Assembly (NCBI RefSeq): GCF_034702125.1
Contig: NC_085868.1
Span: 43,437,116-43,501,115, forward strand
Length of the DNA: 64,000 nt
DNA from: Engraulis encrasicolus
Lineage: Eukaryota > Chordata > Actinopteri > Clupeiformes > Engraulidae
Reading direction: 5' to 3'
Shown here: piece after piece, positions 27,643-39,075 of the stretch
Layout: every line of letters begins with the position of its first letter
Numbering within the stretch: the first letter of the stretch is position 1
The notes under the pieces: model-generated
The model's input: only the letters and a program-made list of their open reading frames with translations
Database searches by the model: none
Told to the model about the DNA's origin: nothing
Translations under genes and position numbers: made by a program

Positions 27643-27740
27643 ACAACATTACATTACATTACATTACATTACATTGCATTTGGCAGACGCTTTATAACCA
27701 AAGCGACTTTCAAAAGAGGACATAATCAAGCCAACATCAC
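27643..27740 (-). mobile_element. L2-like LINE/SINE 3' tail with (TGTAA)n
   Basis: On the minus strand the sequence runs AAAGTCGCTTTGGTTATAAA, GCGTCTGCCAAATG, then about six TGTAA units. This resembles the stem-loop plus TGTAA-repeat tail I recall from fish L2-clade LINEs such as UnaL2 and their partner SINEs. The arms GCTTTGG-like and CCAAAGC-like elements can pair. It abuts the 3' side of the broken reverse transcriptase element and may be a separate insertion. The family name is from memory. Confidence 0.55.
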
Positions 27741-27837
27741 AAGCAAATACAAAGTGCACAGGAGATATACAGAACAACAAGTGCAGTTGCAAAGAGGGGT
27801 TCGTTTTTATATATATATATATAGAGTAAATAACGAG

Positions 27838-27866
27838 TACACACACACACACAAACACACACACAA
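27838..27866. repeat. Short (CA)n microsatellite
   Basis: Short CA run with one AAAC interruption, between the L2-like tail and the broken reverse transcriptase element, preceded by a TATATATATA tract. Confidence 0.9.
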
Positions 27867-27878
27867 CTAAACATCATG

Positions 27879-30499
27879 TCAGGAGTCTGCCCTGGGGCAA
27901 GGCCAGCATTCCTCCTTTCCGAACCACTGGCTGAGGTTCCGAGGACAGGGAAGCCATACGTTGAGCGGATAAGGAAGCTGAGTCTTGCCTGTGGGATCTT
28001 CCATATGTCTGACCAACTGATGTTTCTGTTTGAGATTCCCTCCCAGGTTGTCCAGCTTCCTTGCCGACCCTGAGACACGGCCTTGATCTTGTAGCGGTCT
28101 TCCTCCATCCTTGTCACCTCCGCCACCACCATCTCCTTCCTTTCCTTGCGGCGGGCCTTGGACCAGAAGCGTGGTGCATCTCCCCATCCAAGGCCTGCTC
28201 TTCCTACCTGGACTCTTCCCACGATTTCCTTGCGTTGCAGCCGACAGACAGCTTGGTCGACCTCTGTCTGGGCATTCCACTTGCGACCAGTTAGGACCCT
28301 GGCGTTGGCTTTCCTCACTGACTCGTCTGTGGACTCCCAAAGCTCGAGCACCAAGCTGGTCTTTTCTTGCCTGTAGCCCAGCTGCAGAGATTTCAATGGT
28401 AGCTGGAGCATGCTTCTCCCGAACAGGCCAGTGTCAGAGAGGCTCCGTGGCAGCCCCAACCACTTTCGGATGAATGAGTTGGCTTTCCCATCCATCTTAC
28501 TCACGGTCGATGAGTGGATCTCGGGGTCCACATTACTCTCTGGTAGAGAGTGAATTGGTAGCACCAGACCTTGTACTTCCCTGGTAGTTGGATTTGGTCG
28601 ATCCTTGCCAGGCCATCTGAGAGCTGCTTCATGACAGCTTTCCCCATCTGCTTATCGGAAAGCTCAGCAGGGTACTGCCTCCCCAGGCTTTTGATGGGTT
28701 GCTCTGCGAGTAGTGGGATCTTTTCTCATCCGACGACAAAGGTGGTGCTGTCGTTCCTGACTCCTCTCCTGAGTGACAGCCTACGGGACTTGGAGGGCTT
28801 GATCTTCATTCTTGCCCATGACATCAGATCATCAATCCTCTTCAGAAGCCTTGATGTACATGGCACTGCCTGAAGAAAGGTGGTGACGTCGTCCATGTAG
28901 CTCCTTAGCGGGGGAAGCCTCTGGCCATTTGGCAGTTTGATTACTCCTGCCATTTGCCTAGCACCGATGAGAATGATCTCAAATGCTGCGACAAAGAGTA
29001 TCGGAGAAATGGCACACCCCATCGCTATTCCGACTTCAAGCCGCTGCCACCCTGTGGTGAAGTCTTGGGTAGGTTGTTAAAAATAGCATGCTATCATGTT
29101 CCTAATGCAAGTGGGCATGTGGAAGAACTCTATGGCGTAGGTGATCAGCTGGTGTGGGACTGATCCACATGCGTTCGCCAGGTCAAGCCAGATGACATGC
29201 AGATCTGTCTTGTCCCGCTTAACTCTCTGGATCTGATCCCAGATCATTGTGGAGTGCTCAACACATCCTGGGAAACCTGACACTCCTGCCTTCTGGCAGT
29301 TGGTGTCGATGTAGTTGTTTTTGAGCAGGTAGTTGGTCATCCTTCTGGCTAGCACTGAGAAGATCTTTCCTTCTACGTTGAGGAGGGCAATGTTACGGAA
29401 TTGGCCAATCTCTGTGTAGTTTGCTTCCTTTGGGATGAACACTGCTTCCGCTCTTTGCCACTCAGATGGAATGAGTTGTTTTTTTCCAAATGGTTCTCAT
29501 TAGGTCCCAGAGCAGCTCCAGTACCTTAGGGCAGTTGTAGAGCTTGTAGGGGACTCCTTTGGGGCCTGGTGCAGAGGAGGACCTTGCCTTCTCCACAACT
29601 TGCCTGACCTCGCTGAGCTTGGGAGGCATGATGTTGAACTCAGCTGTTGGTTGTGCAGGTCGCGGTACATATCCTGGTATCCTGTTCCTAAGGGGACGCT
29701 ATTTTGTGGATCACTATACTGCTTTCTGACATGCTTGCCAGCTTGCCAGTCTTCTCCTCCAGCAGCTGTCTGGCATGCTTGAAGGGTCCTTGAAGAAGCA
29801 GTCTCGCTCTTTTTGCTTCCGTTTGCTGCATTTCCGGATGCACTCATCTCTGCGTAGCATGGCTAGCCTCTTCCTGACCTCCTCCCACAAGGCTTTTAAC
29901 CCTTCTTTCTCTGCCTGTGTTGCCTTTCTCCAGTTCTTGTGGAGTCGCCTTTGAACCAGTTGGAGGATTTCCTTTTCTCTCCTTCCCTTCTCCCTTTGGA
30001 TGGTCTTCTGTCTGGGAGCAATCTCACCACAGCTGTCCTTGCAGGTCTGGTATATGATGTCCCCAATCAGATTGAGCTTGGCCTCTGCCCCTCCATGCAG
30101 TGACTCCTCAAGGATATTGATCAAGTGTGTGTCCAGTGTGCGCCATGCCTCTGCTTCACTAGACTTTGGCCACTTGATCTTACTCCTTCTGGCGGCTGCC
30201 TTGGTCTCTGTGTTTGGCTCTGCCCTGTCTGGCGTGGTGAGGACTGGGTCTTCGTGCTCGTGTTGGGGCTCGTTCTCCACCAGTGGACCATCCTCCTCTG
30301 CTACCCTCACGCCGTTATCAACATTGGGTCCATTGGCTCTGTGTTTTTTGCCCTGGCTTTTGGTCCCTCTTGTCTCACCTGCTGTTGCAGTGCAAGGTTG
30401 CTGTTGGCCCTTCTGTCCACATCTTGCTTTCCCCTGGTGGATCCGTAAGCCCCTAAACGTGGTCACTTTCTCCCATCCACATGCACAAATGACATTACC
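27879..30499 (-). pseudogene. Broken non-LTR retrotransposon (R2/NeSL/Hero-like reverse transcriptase)
   Basis: Read right to left on the minus strand, collinear pieces of one polyprotein appear in shifting frames. First is a CAC-x-to-FRGLRIHQGKARC zinc finger (about 30487-30419), then a basic, Lys/Arg-rich linker (to 29714). Next is a 29847-29500 piece, then the reverse transcriptase core (29442-29077) with FRNIALLNVEGKIFSV, QKAGVSGFPGC and LDLANACGSVPH, where D is the motif A aspartate. Then comes the GCAISPI and YMDD catalytic piece (29022-28726; YMDD at 28888-28899), and a thumb/C-terminal piece (28564 to about 27960) ending CPRNLSQWFGKEE..PCP near 27890. At least four frameshifts or stops break it. 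The finger plus C-terminal Cys motif resemble elements that use a restriction-like endonuclease, but that domain is absent: the reading ends at a CA tract. It cannot be active. The precise clade is uncertain. Confidence 0.85.
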
Positions 30500-30770
30500 C
30501 TCTTCTCACAAACCGAACTCTCTGAGCAAAATCTCAATCTGGCAGGGGTTTACGTTAAGCTACTTTGTCTGCAAAGACACTGCATAAATGATATATGCAC
30601 AGCCGCACTGCCGGATGTAAGCACGCTTCCCTTTGGCTGGCAGTCTGGTGTCACTTCTGTGCCGTTTGGGATCACAAAATGGCTAAACACTGTGGGATGT
30701 GTGCTAATGCTTACTAGCACCACAAGGAGGAACTGGACTGAAAAGACTAAAAAGACAGACAAAAGGCTCT
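30500..30770. other. Sequence upstream of the broken retrotransposon
   Basis: Could be 5' untranslated region of the minus-strand element or host DNA. No frame continues the zinc-finger protein because a stop lies just upstream of it. Confidence 0.35.
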
Positions 30771-30945
30771 TTTCCACTGCCGGTTTTCTGGTAGGCCTTT
30801 AGCTCGGCACAGCCTGATTCAGACACCACTTTTTGCTTTTCAGTTGGGCACGACACAGCTCAAACATAAAGCAAAAAGTAGTGGCCGAGTCGCCCTGTGT
30901 CGAGCTGTAGGCCTACCAGAAACCCGGCAGTGGAAGTGAGCCTCA
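30771..30945. mobile_element. PIF/Harbinger-like MITE with long TIR (copy 2)
   Basis: Left end GGCTCTTTTCCACTGCCGG and right end CCGGCAGTGGAAGTGAGCC form about 48-bp imperfect inverted arms including TTTCTGGTAGGCC and GGCCTACCAGAAA, AGCTCGGCACAG and CTGTGTCGAGCT. The middle holds a second inverted pair around CTTTTTGCTTT and AAAGCAAAAAG. No clear 3-bp duplication. Related to 595-735. Confidence 0.8.
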
Positions 30946-31321
30946 TACAGGTATGTTGGCAGCAGCAGCTGTGAAAGAGACCTCTCTTGAATACGTATGC
31001 TGAGCTAGACACAGCTTGCCGTATACTGTGTAAAGAGAGTAGAGAGACTTTTGCAGATAATACTTGTATTATTCCCAGCATAGTAGGCCCCCGGAAATAC
31101 CCAAACTCTAATACAAACCCTGAGACAAAAAGCCATGGGTCAAGTGCTGAGGCGGGGTGGGGGAAAATGTCAAACAAGGAAAAGCAGGCCATTTACCACA
31201 GGCCTTCCAACAAGCAGTGGGTATGGCAGCCTACATCGACAAGGATCTGAAGGAGAACCTTTGTACACATATTTTCAAGTCTCTCTCAGGCATCCCTATC
31301 ACCCCTCACAACCCAGACCCT

Positions 31322-31376
31322 GCACACAGACACAGACACACACACTAACACACACACAGACACAGACACGCATGCA

Positions 31377-31471
<95 letters not shown>

Positions 31472-31474
31472 GCA

Positions 31475-31508
<34 letters not shown>
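31322..31508. repeat. (CA)n microsatellite with CAGACA leader
   Basis: Leader of CACAGACACA variants, then pure CA, then GCACGCACAAAC and more CA. Confidence 0.97.
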
Positions 31509-31510
<2 letters not shown>

Positions 31511-31744
31511 CTTAAGGGATATTAGTTTAGTAAGAGCATGAATCAGCCCTTTTTAGAGCTTAGCTATGAGTCTGGAAAGGTTCAAATGAAAGTAAATGTG
31601 AAACTGAGCGTGGTTACTGTTGCTATTAGATATATTTACATATCTTTAATTAAAGATTGTACGCACACGCTATCTTGCTAAATGGGCTGTAAATAATGAT
31701 CAGGACAACACTGTGGCACACAGTGGGTTCAGTCCATTATCCTA

Positions 31745-31986
31745 AATCCCGTCCTTGATCTGTGCTTGTGGCCTCACGCGTCGCTGATGCCCCACGTCTG
31801 TGGAGAAAATAAAGTTTATCTGCTGTCTGCCTAGCCTCAACAACTAACAGTGGATTTTTCCCCATTTAACAACCCGATTGCAAATGAGAAAATGACCTCT
31901 TAATTGCGCTTTTGTGAGATATTGAATAAAACATTCAGTCGTCAATAATGTCTTGCAACACAAGGCCTCAAGCATAAGGGAGGGAA
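31745..31986. mobile_element. Decayed copy of the GGTGCATTCC MITE family
   Basis: Follows 20545-20819 in order: CCGTCCTTGATCTGTGCTTGTGG, CTGATGCCCC, TGTGGAGAAAATAAAGTTT, CCGATTGCAAATGAG, TTTTGTGAGATATTGAAT and GTCGTCAATAATGTC. Both termini are eroded. Confidence 0.75.
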
Positions 31987-32007
31987 TTATGGAAATAGCT
32001 CTGTGTC

Positions 32008-32167
32008 CAGGGCTGGACTGGCCATCTGGCATAGCGTGCATTTCCAGGTGGGCCCAGCACCCTCGTGGGCCCCTATTTTCACACCGGACTGTTCTGCGCC
32101 ACTAATTATGGGGGCCCCCTTTGATCCAAAAATGCCCGGGCCCTATTTCTCCTCCAGACCAGCCCTG
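32008..32167. mobile_element. hAT-type MITE, CAGGGCTGG family, perfect 8-bp duplication (copy 2)
   Basis: Starts CAGGGCTGGACTGGCC, ends GACCAGCCCTG, and is bordered by TCTGTGTC on both sides (32000-32007 and 32168-32175). This fixes the family boundaries and the hAT-like duplication length. It lies in the opposite orientation to copies at 10030 and 49322 (its left half matches their right half) and lacks the central hairpin of copy 1. Confidence 0.92.
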
Positions 32168-32175
32168 TCTGTGTC

Positions 32176-35013
32176 TGGGCTCGACAACACTCAATCCTCA
32201 CTGCCACCTCTCACCCTGAGTCCATGCTCCTATAAATAATGTATTCAGTCACAAGTTACTGTAAAATTCATAACACAAGCGCCAGGACATGAATAAGTGT
32301 CAGACTCCAGACAGTCTGTCTCACTTGGTGACTGTAGTTACAAAGAACAGTGTGTGTCTCCAACTCTCCTTGATATGACTATGAAAGTGTGTATTTATTG
32401 ATATATAGGCTCACATGCTGAGTTTTCACACATGGAACTAGCTAGGTGCAAATTAATTTTCTTTTTCCAACATTTCAAAGAAAATCTCAAGTTCTGTAAT
32501 TCGCAAAGTTCATCGCCCAAGTTCAGTCTTATTTTCTGATATTGACCTGCGAACTGCTCCAGAGATGGTTGGCCAATACTAATTTAACATGTGCAACCTC
32601 AACCTCAAATATGGAATCTAATGTGAGAGTGAAAATGGGAAGCTGTTTGTGGATATAAGGACATTGCATTTTGAATTTTAATAGCATGATGTTAGGGGGT
32701 AGCTTTCCTGGAAAATGTCTTATAATGCTTTTTAGAAATTGAACATATTTTCAATGCTGAGCAAGTTGATTGTTGATATTCTGCTGTCAGAAAATAGACA
32801 CGGAACCCCCTATAACAACCACATTTGATTACAGTAAATTTCCAAACAAATATCCATGAAGAGTACAAACGTTAAAGTGCATATTTCAGTATAGAGTATA
32901 TAATTTGCAAGGAGTTCAACACTCCTTCAATTAAAATACATTCATTGAGATATGTAAATTCTCATTTTGACTCACTGTTATCATAAGGAATTGGAGTCCA
33001 ATTAGTAGTTGATTATAATAAAATAAAAAATCACCCACTTAGTTTGAAGGCATTAGCATGATCTACTATTAATGGAGCAAGGAAGTGTCTGTGAGATACG
33101 TGTGGTGATTTTTTATTTGACTGATTCTTCTTTAGTAATCTGGCTTGGTGGGCTACCTTTACCGTATACGTGAGACTCATCCACACTGACATCTCACACT
33201 GTTCGGAAAGTGTCCAGTTCCAGTTGTTTCAGGTAAAGCTTCAAATTCTTGACGATGACTCAGATTGATTTAATCCTTGTGTTCTTGAATAACGAAGACG
33301 TTTGAGCTTGTGACCTCCCTGCTGATCCAAGCCGAAATGGGGTGAGAGGTTAAACGATGAGTGTGAAAGGTTTGGGGGGAAATAGCATGTTTCCCTGCCC
33401 CCACCCCTTCAGTTTAATCATTGCACAAGATGATTGATGTTGATTTCTTGGTATGGTTGTAATAGGCACCCCACAGCTTCATGTCCCAGGAGAACCTATT
33501 TACATTCGGCAAGGCACAGCAAAAAAAACCCTTACTGTTACTGTTACAGCTTACGCTATCAAGACGGAGGGCCCTGACCCTGTCGTCTCTGCTCCTGTTA
33601 AACTGGCCACTAAAATTGTGACTGCAACACTGTGCGATGTAATAGAGACTGCACAAGTAGGCAGGAAATATATCTCCGCGCAAATCAATATGTTTCAACT
33701 ACTGCCCCATTTACTCCCAGAGTAATGAATAGCTTGTTCAAAAACATTTAAACACTGTCACGTCTCAGTTTGTAATGGACAAGAACAAACCTTGTCAATG
33801 CACAATTTACTCGCGACAAGTCTGACACTGTGACAAGCGGCACAAGCCAAACATTTGAATTGAATAGTTTTAAATAATTTATTTCATGCAAAATTAATCC
33901 ACCCCTATTACTGTAAATAATTCAAAATCATCAATAATGAACTATTTTGGCTTAGCTCAAATGTATTTTAATGGTCAGGACAAGGCTATAAAACACATTA
34001 CATCACATGAACATAATAACATGAATGAATCATTTCTCAAATTCCATTCCTATTTCTTTGGTGTCTTCCCAAAAGTGTTATAATAGGCTACTGTTTCTAC
34101 ACAAAATTGTTTTTTATGGTCATTTTCCAATGAAATATTTGTATGTACTGTAACGTGACGTACAATTCTAAAGCACTGCCCTGGTGTCAACCCCCCCCCC
34201 CCCCCTTCCAAAAAAAAAAAAGTGAGTGTGGGTTTATGTGTGTGTGTGTGCGTGCGTGCGAGCGTGCGTGTGTGTTTACTATAGGGCTGATGTACATTAG
34301 AATGTGACGTTGAGACATCTCTAACAGACTGAAACTTTCTCCATATAAAACGGCCAGGGACACAAGGTGTTGTGTTTCCCCCTTCTTTCTGCAAATCTCC
34401 TGGTGCTTATGAAAATCCCCCATGCTTATGAATAAACTTAGTTATGTATTGATAGCCTATATTAGCATGTTTTGAATCAAATGCAAACTTAACTGGACCT
34501 AATTACATGTTTTAGTTTGTTGACATAAATGTATCATGGAGAAAGACAGCATCATATGTCAACTGTGCACATGTACTGTAGGTGGTCTGGTGGTCTGGTG
34601 GAGAAGAGAGGCCTGGGAGTTATTCAAATTAATCATTTATTCATGAATTTACTTTTTTTGAGGCTGAAAAGGGACAGATGGGTAGTTTATGTCACCATAA
34701 ACACACCATTCCTCTTGGGGATCTGTGATACTTTACAAAAAAGAAAACAGACTGTCGGAAGCCTTCTGCTCAGGGTGTTGTGCATCACATTTTGTGCATA
34801 ATAAAAATGACACGAGTCACTAAAAGAAACAGGATAGACACTCAAGGCCAGGCTCATACCAATGATATATCCTTTGTAGCATGTAGGCTTTCCCTTATCA
34901 TTTCTTTTTTCGTTGGGGGAATGGGATAGTTGGCTGTCAAAGCGTGAGGCTGACATTTTGACAAACAGCATTTCCGGGAAAGGAGCCAGAGGAAAGAAGT
35001 ATAGTCCAGCCTC
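32176..35013. other. Unique AT-rich sequence, no gene seen
   Basis: Holds an inverted pair AAATAAAAAATCACC (about 33026) and GGTGATTTTTTATTT (about 33104). It also has a C-run followed by an A-run (34191-34220) and an imperfect short GT/GCGT tract (34232-34275). A 114-codon frame at 34050-34394 runs through these tracts and is an artefact. Parts of 32700-33300 read like conserved non-coding DNA, unproven. Confidence 0.4.
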
Positions 35014-35017
35014 TTAA

Positions 35018-35426
35018 AGGGACAGTTTGGTCAATTTCAACATGCAGTTGTATTGCTCACGCTACCCTTGACTTGTCAGTACCTGGTGATGCCACATTTT
35101 TCGGCTCAGCCCTTTCCGAGATATGAGCAATTCTAATGGGGGCAGCGTTTGTTTACATTTTTAAAAATGAAACATAGGCCAACTCCAATTATTTTCCCAA
35201 AAGGTACTGCTGTTTGCTAGTTGTCTGCTGATGTTTTATAACCTTTTGGATGTTTTTGGGAATAAATAAAAATGTTTTTTTGAAATGTAAACAAAGAGCT
35301 GCCCCCATTACAATGACCAGGATCTCGGAAACGGCTGAAGAAGAAGAAAAAAAAATCTCAGGCACTGACAAGTCCAGGGTAGTGTGAGCATTACAACTGC
35401 ATGTTAAAATTGACCAAACTGTCCCT
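35018..35426. mobile_element. TTAA-flanked MITE (AGGGACAGTTTGGTC family, intact copy)
   Basis: Bordered by TTAA (35014-35017) and TTAG (35427-35430). Long inverted arms: AGGGACAGTTTGGTCAATTT pairs with the right end, followed by TATTGCTCACGCTACCCTTG, ACTTGTCAGT, CCGAGATATGAG and GGGGGCAGC with partners on the right (for example GCTGCCCCCATTA near 35298). The loop region carries a TTTGCTAGTTGTCTGCTGATG stretch. 409 bp, non-coding. It is the intact reference for the nested copy at 43956-45363. Confidence 0.9.
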
Positions 35427-35470
35427 TTAGGGGTTCAGTAAAAAAAAGGACTTGCTATGGCAACACAGAG

Positions 35471-35477
35471 CGAGAGA

Positions 35478-35520
<43 letters not shown>

Positions 35521-35521
35521 A
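35471..35521. repeat. (GA)n microsatellite plus G-run
   Basis: About 16 GA units directly followed by a 10-base G-run. Confidence 0.95.
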
Positions 35522-35574
35522 CGGGGGACTGAGTGACTGAGTTTGTTTTACTGTATAGGCCATGCACAATGCCA

Positions 35575-35690
35575 GAGCAGAAACTACAGGAGTCCTAACC
35601 TTGTCACTTTGTGTGCATTCTGTCGTCAATAATGTCATCATGAGATCAGACGCAGGCAAGTGAGCAAGGGAGGACAAAAGTACATCTTCT
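35575..35690. mobile_element. Right-end fragment of the GGTGCATTCC MITE family
   Basis: Shares CTGTCGTCAATAATGTCATCATGAG-type sequence, then GCAGGCAAG and GGGAGGACA, with the right ends of the family. The left half is missing. Confidence 0.55.
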
Positions 35691-35855
35691 AAGTACCAGC
35701 AAACATGACAATACATTAATTTAAATGAATAACATTTACCTTTACTGCACTCTCTGTGTTGGACGCCCACTTCCTGGAACTGTTTTGGAACTATGTCAAA
35801 GGCGAGGAACCATGTTTGCTTCAATTATTTTCATTTCATGCTGGGCCTATTTGAC

Positions 35856-36045
35856 CAGTGGTGTAGTCTACTTTTTTATGGTGGGTATACTGTATATTTT
35901 AGCATTTTTTGAAGTGGGTATACTGTATATATTTGTGCTATTCAAAACAATGGATCAATCAATTTTAAGTGGGTATACTGAAATCCCTGAAATGTAGAAG
36001 TGGGTATACTCCGTATACCCGCGTTCTACGTAGACTACACCACTG
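35856..36045. mobile_element. hAT-type MITE, CAGTGGTGTAGTCTAC ends, perfect 8-bp duplication
   Basis: Perfect 16-bp TIR: CAGTGGTGTAGTCTAC and its reverse complement at 36030-36045. TATTTGAC flanks both sides (35848-35855, 36046-36053). The body contains five GTGGGTATACT(G) motifs, four spread along it and one fused with CCGTATACCC to make a small palindrome. 190 bp, non-coding. Confidence 0.93.
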
Positions 36046-36104
36046 TATTTGACCCTCCAATATACTGCTTCTTATTTGACATGTTAGCCACTTTGAGAGT
36101 TTAA

Positions 36105-36996
36105 AGGATTTATCCGGAGTTGGAACAAGTTTGCCTGATTTTTGCATGTTTGGGATGAAATACAGTCACTCTAGAGCAAAATCAAGGCAAAAGGATGCGT
36201 TTTGAGAAAGTTTGATAATATCACGTTAGCCTCGTTAGCCATATCAGCTATGCAATATGAAAGATTGCGGGCATCGTTTTTCGGCGGTTACACACATTTC
36301 AAAAACACAACATTTTAAAGTCTTGCACAGCTCAAAACAACGTCACACGTACCTCATAATATGTTGAGGGTATCCACACATAAACCGAAGTGTCCAAAGC
36401 CCTTCATGTATTCTGAAAGGTCTGCAGAATGTGTTTTGTGAAGCTACTACCTTGAGAATATCTAAATTACGGTCAAGTCAACTATTTGACACTAAAGTCC
36501 ACCAAGTAGATTGCCGAGTGCGTCGCATCATCAGCTATGATTATTTCCATAGCGAGTAACCACAGCTGATGGTGCGACGCACTCGGCAATCTACTTGGTG
36601 GACTTTAGTGTCAAATAGTTGACTTGACCGTAATTTAGATATTCTCAAGGTAGTAGCTTCACAAAACACATTCTGCACACCTTTCAAGAATACATGAAGG
36701 GCTTTGGACACTTCGGTTCATGTGTGGATACCCTCAACATATTATGAGGTATGTGTGACGTTGTTTTGAGCTGTGCAAGACTTTAAAATGTTGTGTTTTT
36801 GAAATGTGTGTAACTGCCGAAAAACGATGCCCGCAATCTTTCATATTGCATAGCTGATATGGCTAACGAGGCTAACGTGATATTATCAAACTTTCTCAAA
36901 ACGCATCCTTTTGCCTTGATTTTGCTATAGAGTGACTGTATTTCATCCCAAACATGCAAAAATCAGGCAAACTTGTTCCAACTCCGGATAAATCCT
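36105..36996. mobile_element. 892-bp near-perfect inverted repeat (TTAA-flanked foldback element)
   Basis: Left arm 36105-36543 and right arm 36557-36996 are inverted copies over about 439 bp each, with a 13-bp loop (36544-36556). By eye the arms differ at fewer than about a dozen positions, for example CTCTAGAGC versus CTCTATAGC, and a one-base indel near 36415. The element is bordered by TTAA on both sides (36101-36104, 36997-37000), and its tips AGGATTTATCCGGAGTTGG pair perfectly. It has no coding frame. If transcribed it would fold into a dsRNA-like hairpin of about 440 bp. The low divergence suggests either recent insertion or arm-to-arm gene conversion. Confidence 0.95.
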
Positions 36997-37000
36997 TTAA

Positions 37001-38589
37001 GTTTTCCCACTTTCAGTTCCATCCTTTTTACATTTACATTTCCCTTCTTTTGAAATTGGAAATTGTGTTCAAGATAAAATAAGGTATTAAACTCTAGTAC
37101 TCTCCTGATGAAAGCAAAATGTTATGTTGGGGAATTACAGCTTCATTTCAACCCAATGGAAACCAAAACATTCAGAGCAAAACCGTGCTGTAGGCCATGT
37201 GAAACTCTTAAATGATTTGTTCGCATGGCAGAGTAGCACTCATTGCTAGATCAACAGATGACACAATAGTAAGAAAAAAATAACAAAATATTGCCTGTCC
37301 TCAAAATGCAATCAATGTGGAAAAACATAAAATTAGACCTGTAATGACAATTTTATATACACAGACACACAGGCGGACTGGGCAATAAAAGGAGAAAAGG
37401 ATGAAATAAAATAAAAAACAGGCAGGTGTGTGTAACCGGAAGAAAGAGCTAGAGAAAAGGGAAAGAATGGGGAAATAAGAAGGCCTGCGGTGAGAGGCTC
37501 ATGAGGTTGATGTTTTTTGGTAGCTTCTGTCAGATGTCAATCTGGTGGTAGAATCGGGTCTGATTTCACTCTGGAAGTGTGGACGCAGGTCTATGACCTC
37601 AGCCACATCACCACAAAACTGTGTGCTAAATCCACAGATTTGTCAGAATCCAGTTAGCCCCTCGTTGACCCACATATCAACACACATATGGAGCCTGGGG
37701 CAGTACCAATTAGGGATAAATGATGGGCCCACCTATTTTCGAGCTGCCTTCTAACATGCACACATTACATCTCGAGTTCGAGGAAAGAGGGGGTTCAATA
37801 AAGTGTAGTTTAGCTCCTCCAGGGAAAGTGAGGGCAAAGTTCTTTATTATGAAGTGTACTTTGAATCTTGTTTTTCAACAGAGGGGTTGGTTCAACTTCA
37901 GGCCGTAGAAATCAATGTGTGCAATTTTTTTTTCTAAAATCATATCCTGGGCTTGATGTGGTGGGTAAAGATCAATAGTACACACTAATTACTCCATGTA
38001 GAGGAATTTTCAGGGGAAAATGTTGCACATTTACTCTCTCTAGGGCACCATAAAGACAGGCTAGTCTAAACTAAAATATCTATATAAACCCAAAAGCAAT
38101 TATCGACTCCTTTTGCTTGCAGATATTTATAAAGGACAATCTATTTGTGACAGATTTAGGCCAAAAATCCAAAGCAATATCGATTAAACAATGAAAAGTT
38201 TCCATGCTCCTTACTGTCCAATGACCTGTTGTTATTTTTAGTGTTCCTTGTCTAGGCATGAATAGTAGATGATGTATCTCTTTTGCTTGGACAAGACAGT
38301 GACTTCCGGCTTGTGAGCGAAGAAAGCCAAAGCAGAGGTTTTGATATAGTAGTACTTCAACATGTTACATCTGGCAACAGTGCCGGTTGTAGGAACACCG
38401 TCTGAAAACCCTGCCCAGAGAAGGGTAATCAGACCATTCGTGGCCAACGAAGTAATTCAAAATGAATGGTCTGACCTGTCAGGCTAGGAAAATGTTCTGA
38501 ATCCTAAAAATAATTGAAATAATGTTTAAGAAATAGTTGAGATTCATTAAAACAAAATGTAAAGCATGCATGTTTTTTATTTATTTATA
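37001..38589. other. Unique AT-rich sequence, no gene seen
   Basis: No element or coding frame recognised. Frames at 37545-37908 have no domain. Confidence 0.4.
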
Positions 38590-38730
38590 AACATTGTGTT
38601 GTGAGGAGGGGCAAGATACTGGCAGCCCACCACGTGAGCTAATTTTTTGCCCAACAACGTTTTCTAATAATCAGAGGTTGAGTTGTGCGCAGCCAGGAAA
38701 AAAAAAAGAAAACCCATGTATACATAAATG
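38590..38730. repeat. Dispersed repeat C, copy 1
   Basis: Same order as 53597-53757: TGTTGTGAGGA.GGGCAAGA, ACTGGCAGCC, CACGTGAGCTA, AATCAGAGGTTGAGTTGTGC, GCAGCCAGG and AAGAAAACCCATGTAT. Copy 1 lacks about 20 bp present in copy 2. Short, no TIR found, class unknown. Confidence 0.75.
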
Positions 38731-38784
38731 TTTCATCAATGAGTTAACTACATCCTTTTTGTCATCCTTTTGTTTGATTTCATC

Positions 38785-38791
<7 letters not shown>

Positions 38792-38865
<74 letters not shown>

Positions 38866-38908
38866 TGTGTGTGTGTGTGTCTGTGTGTCTGTGTGTGTGT
38901 GTGTGTGG
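38792..38908. repeat. (GT)n microsatellite
   Basis: Pure GT, then several TCTGTGTG interruptions at the right edge. Followed by CA/GCAC-rich scattered repeats to about 39075. Confidence 0.97.
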
Positions 38909-39075
38909 AAAGCTCAGAGGTGAAATACACTCACACTCATGCATGGACACAACACACACACCTCCCTACGAGCTCAGTGGTGAAAAATACACACGGACAC
39001 ACTCACCCATACAAGCAGTCACTCAGGCACGCATGCACGCTTGCTCGCATGCACACGCATGCACACACACACTCA

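Noticed and set aside
27876..30587. Plus-strand frames antisense to the broken retrotransposon (up to 195 codons)
   Set aside because: The minus strand carries recognisable reverse transcriptase motifs; these are its shadows.
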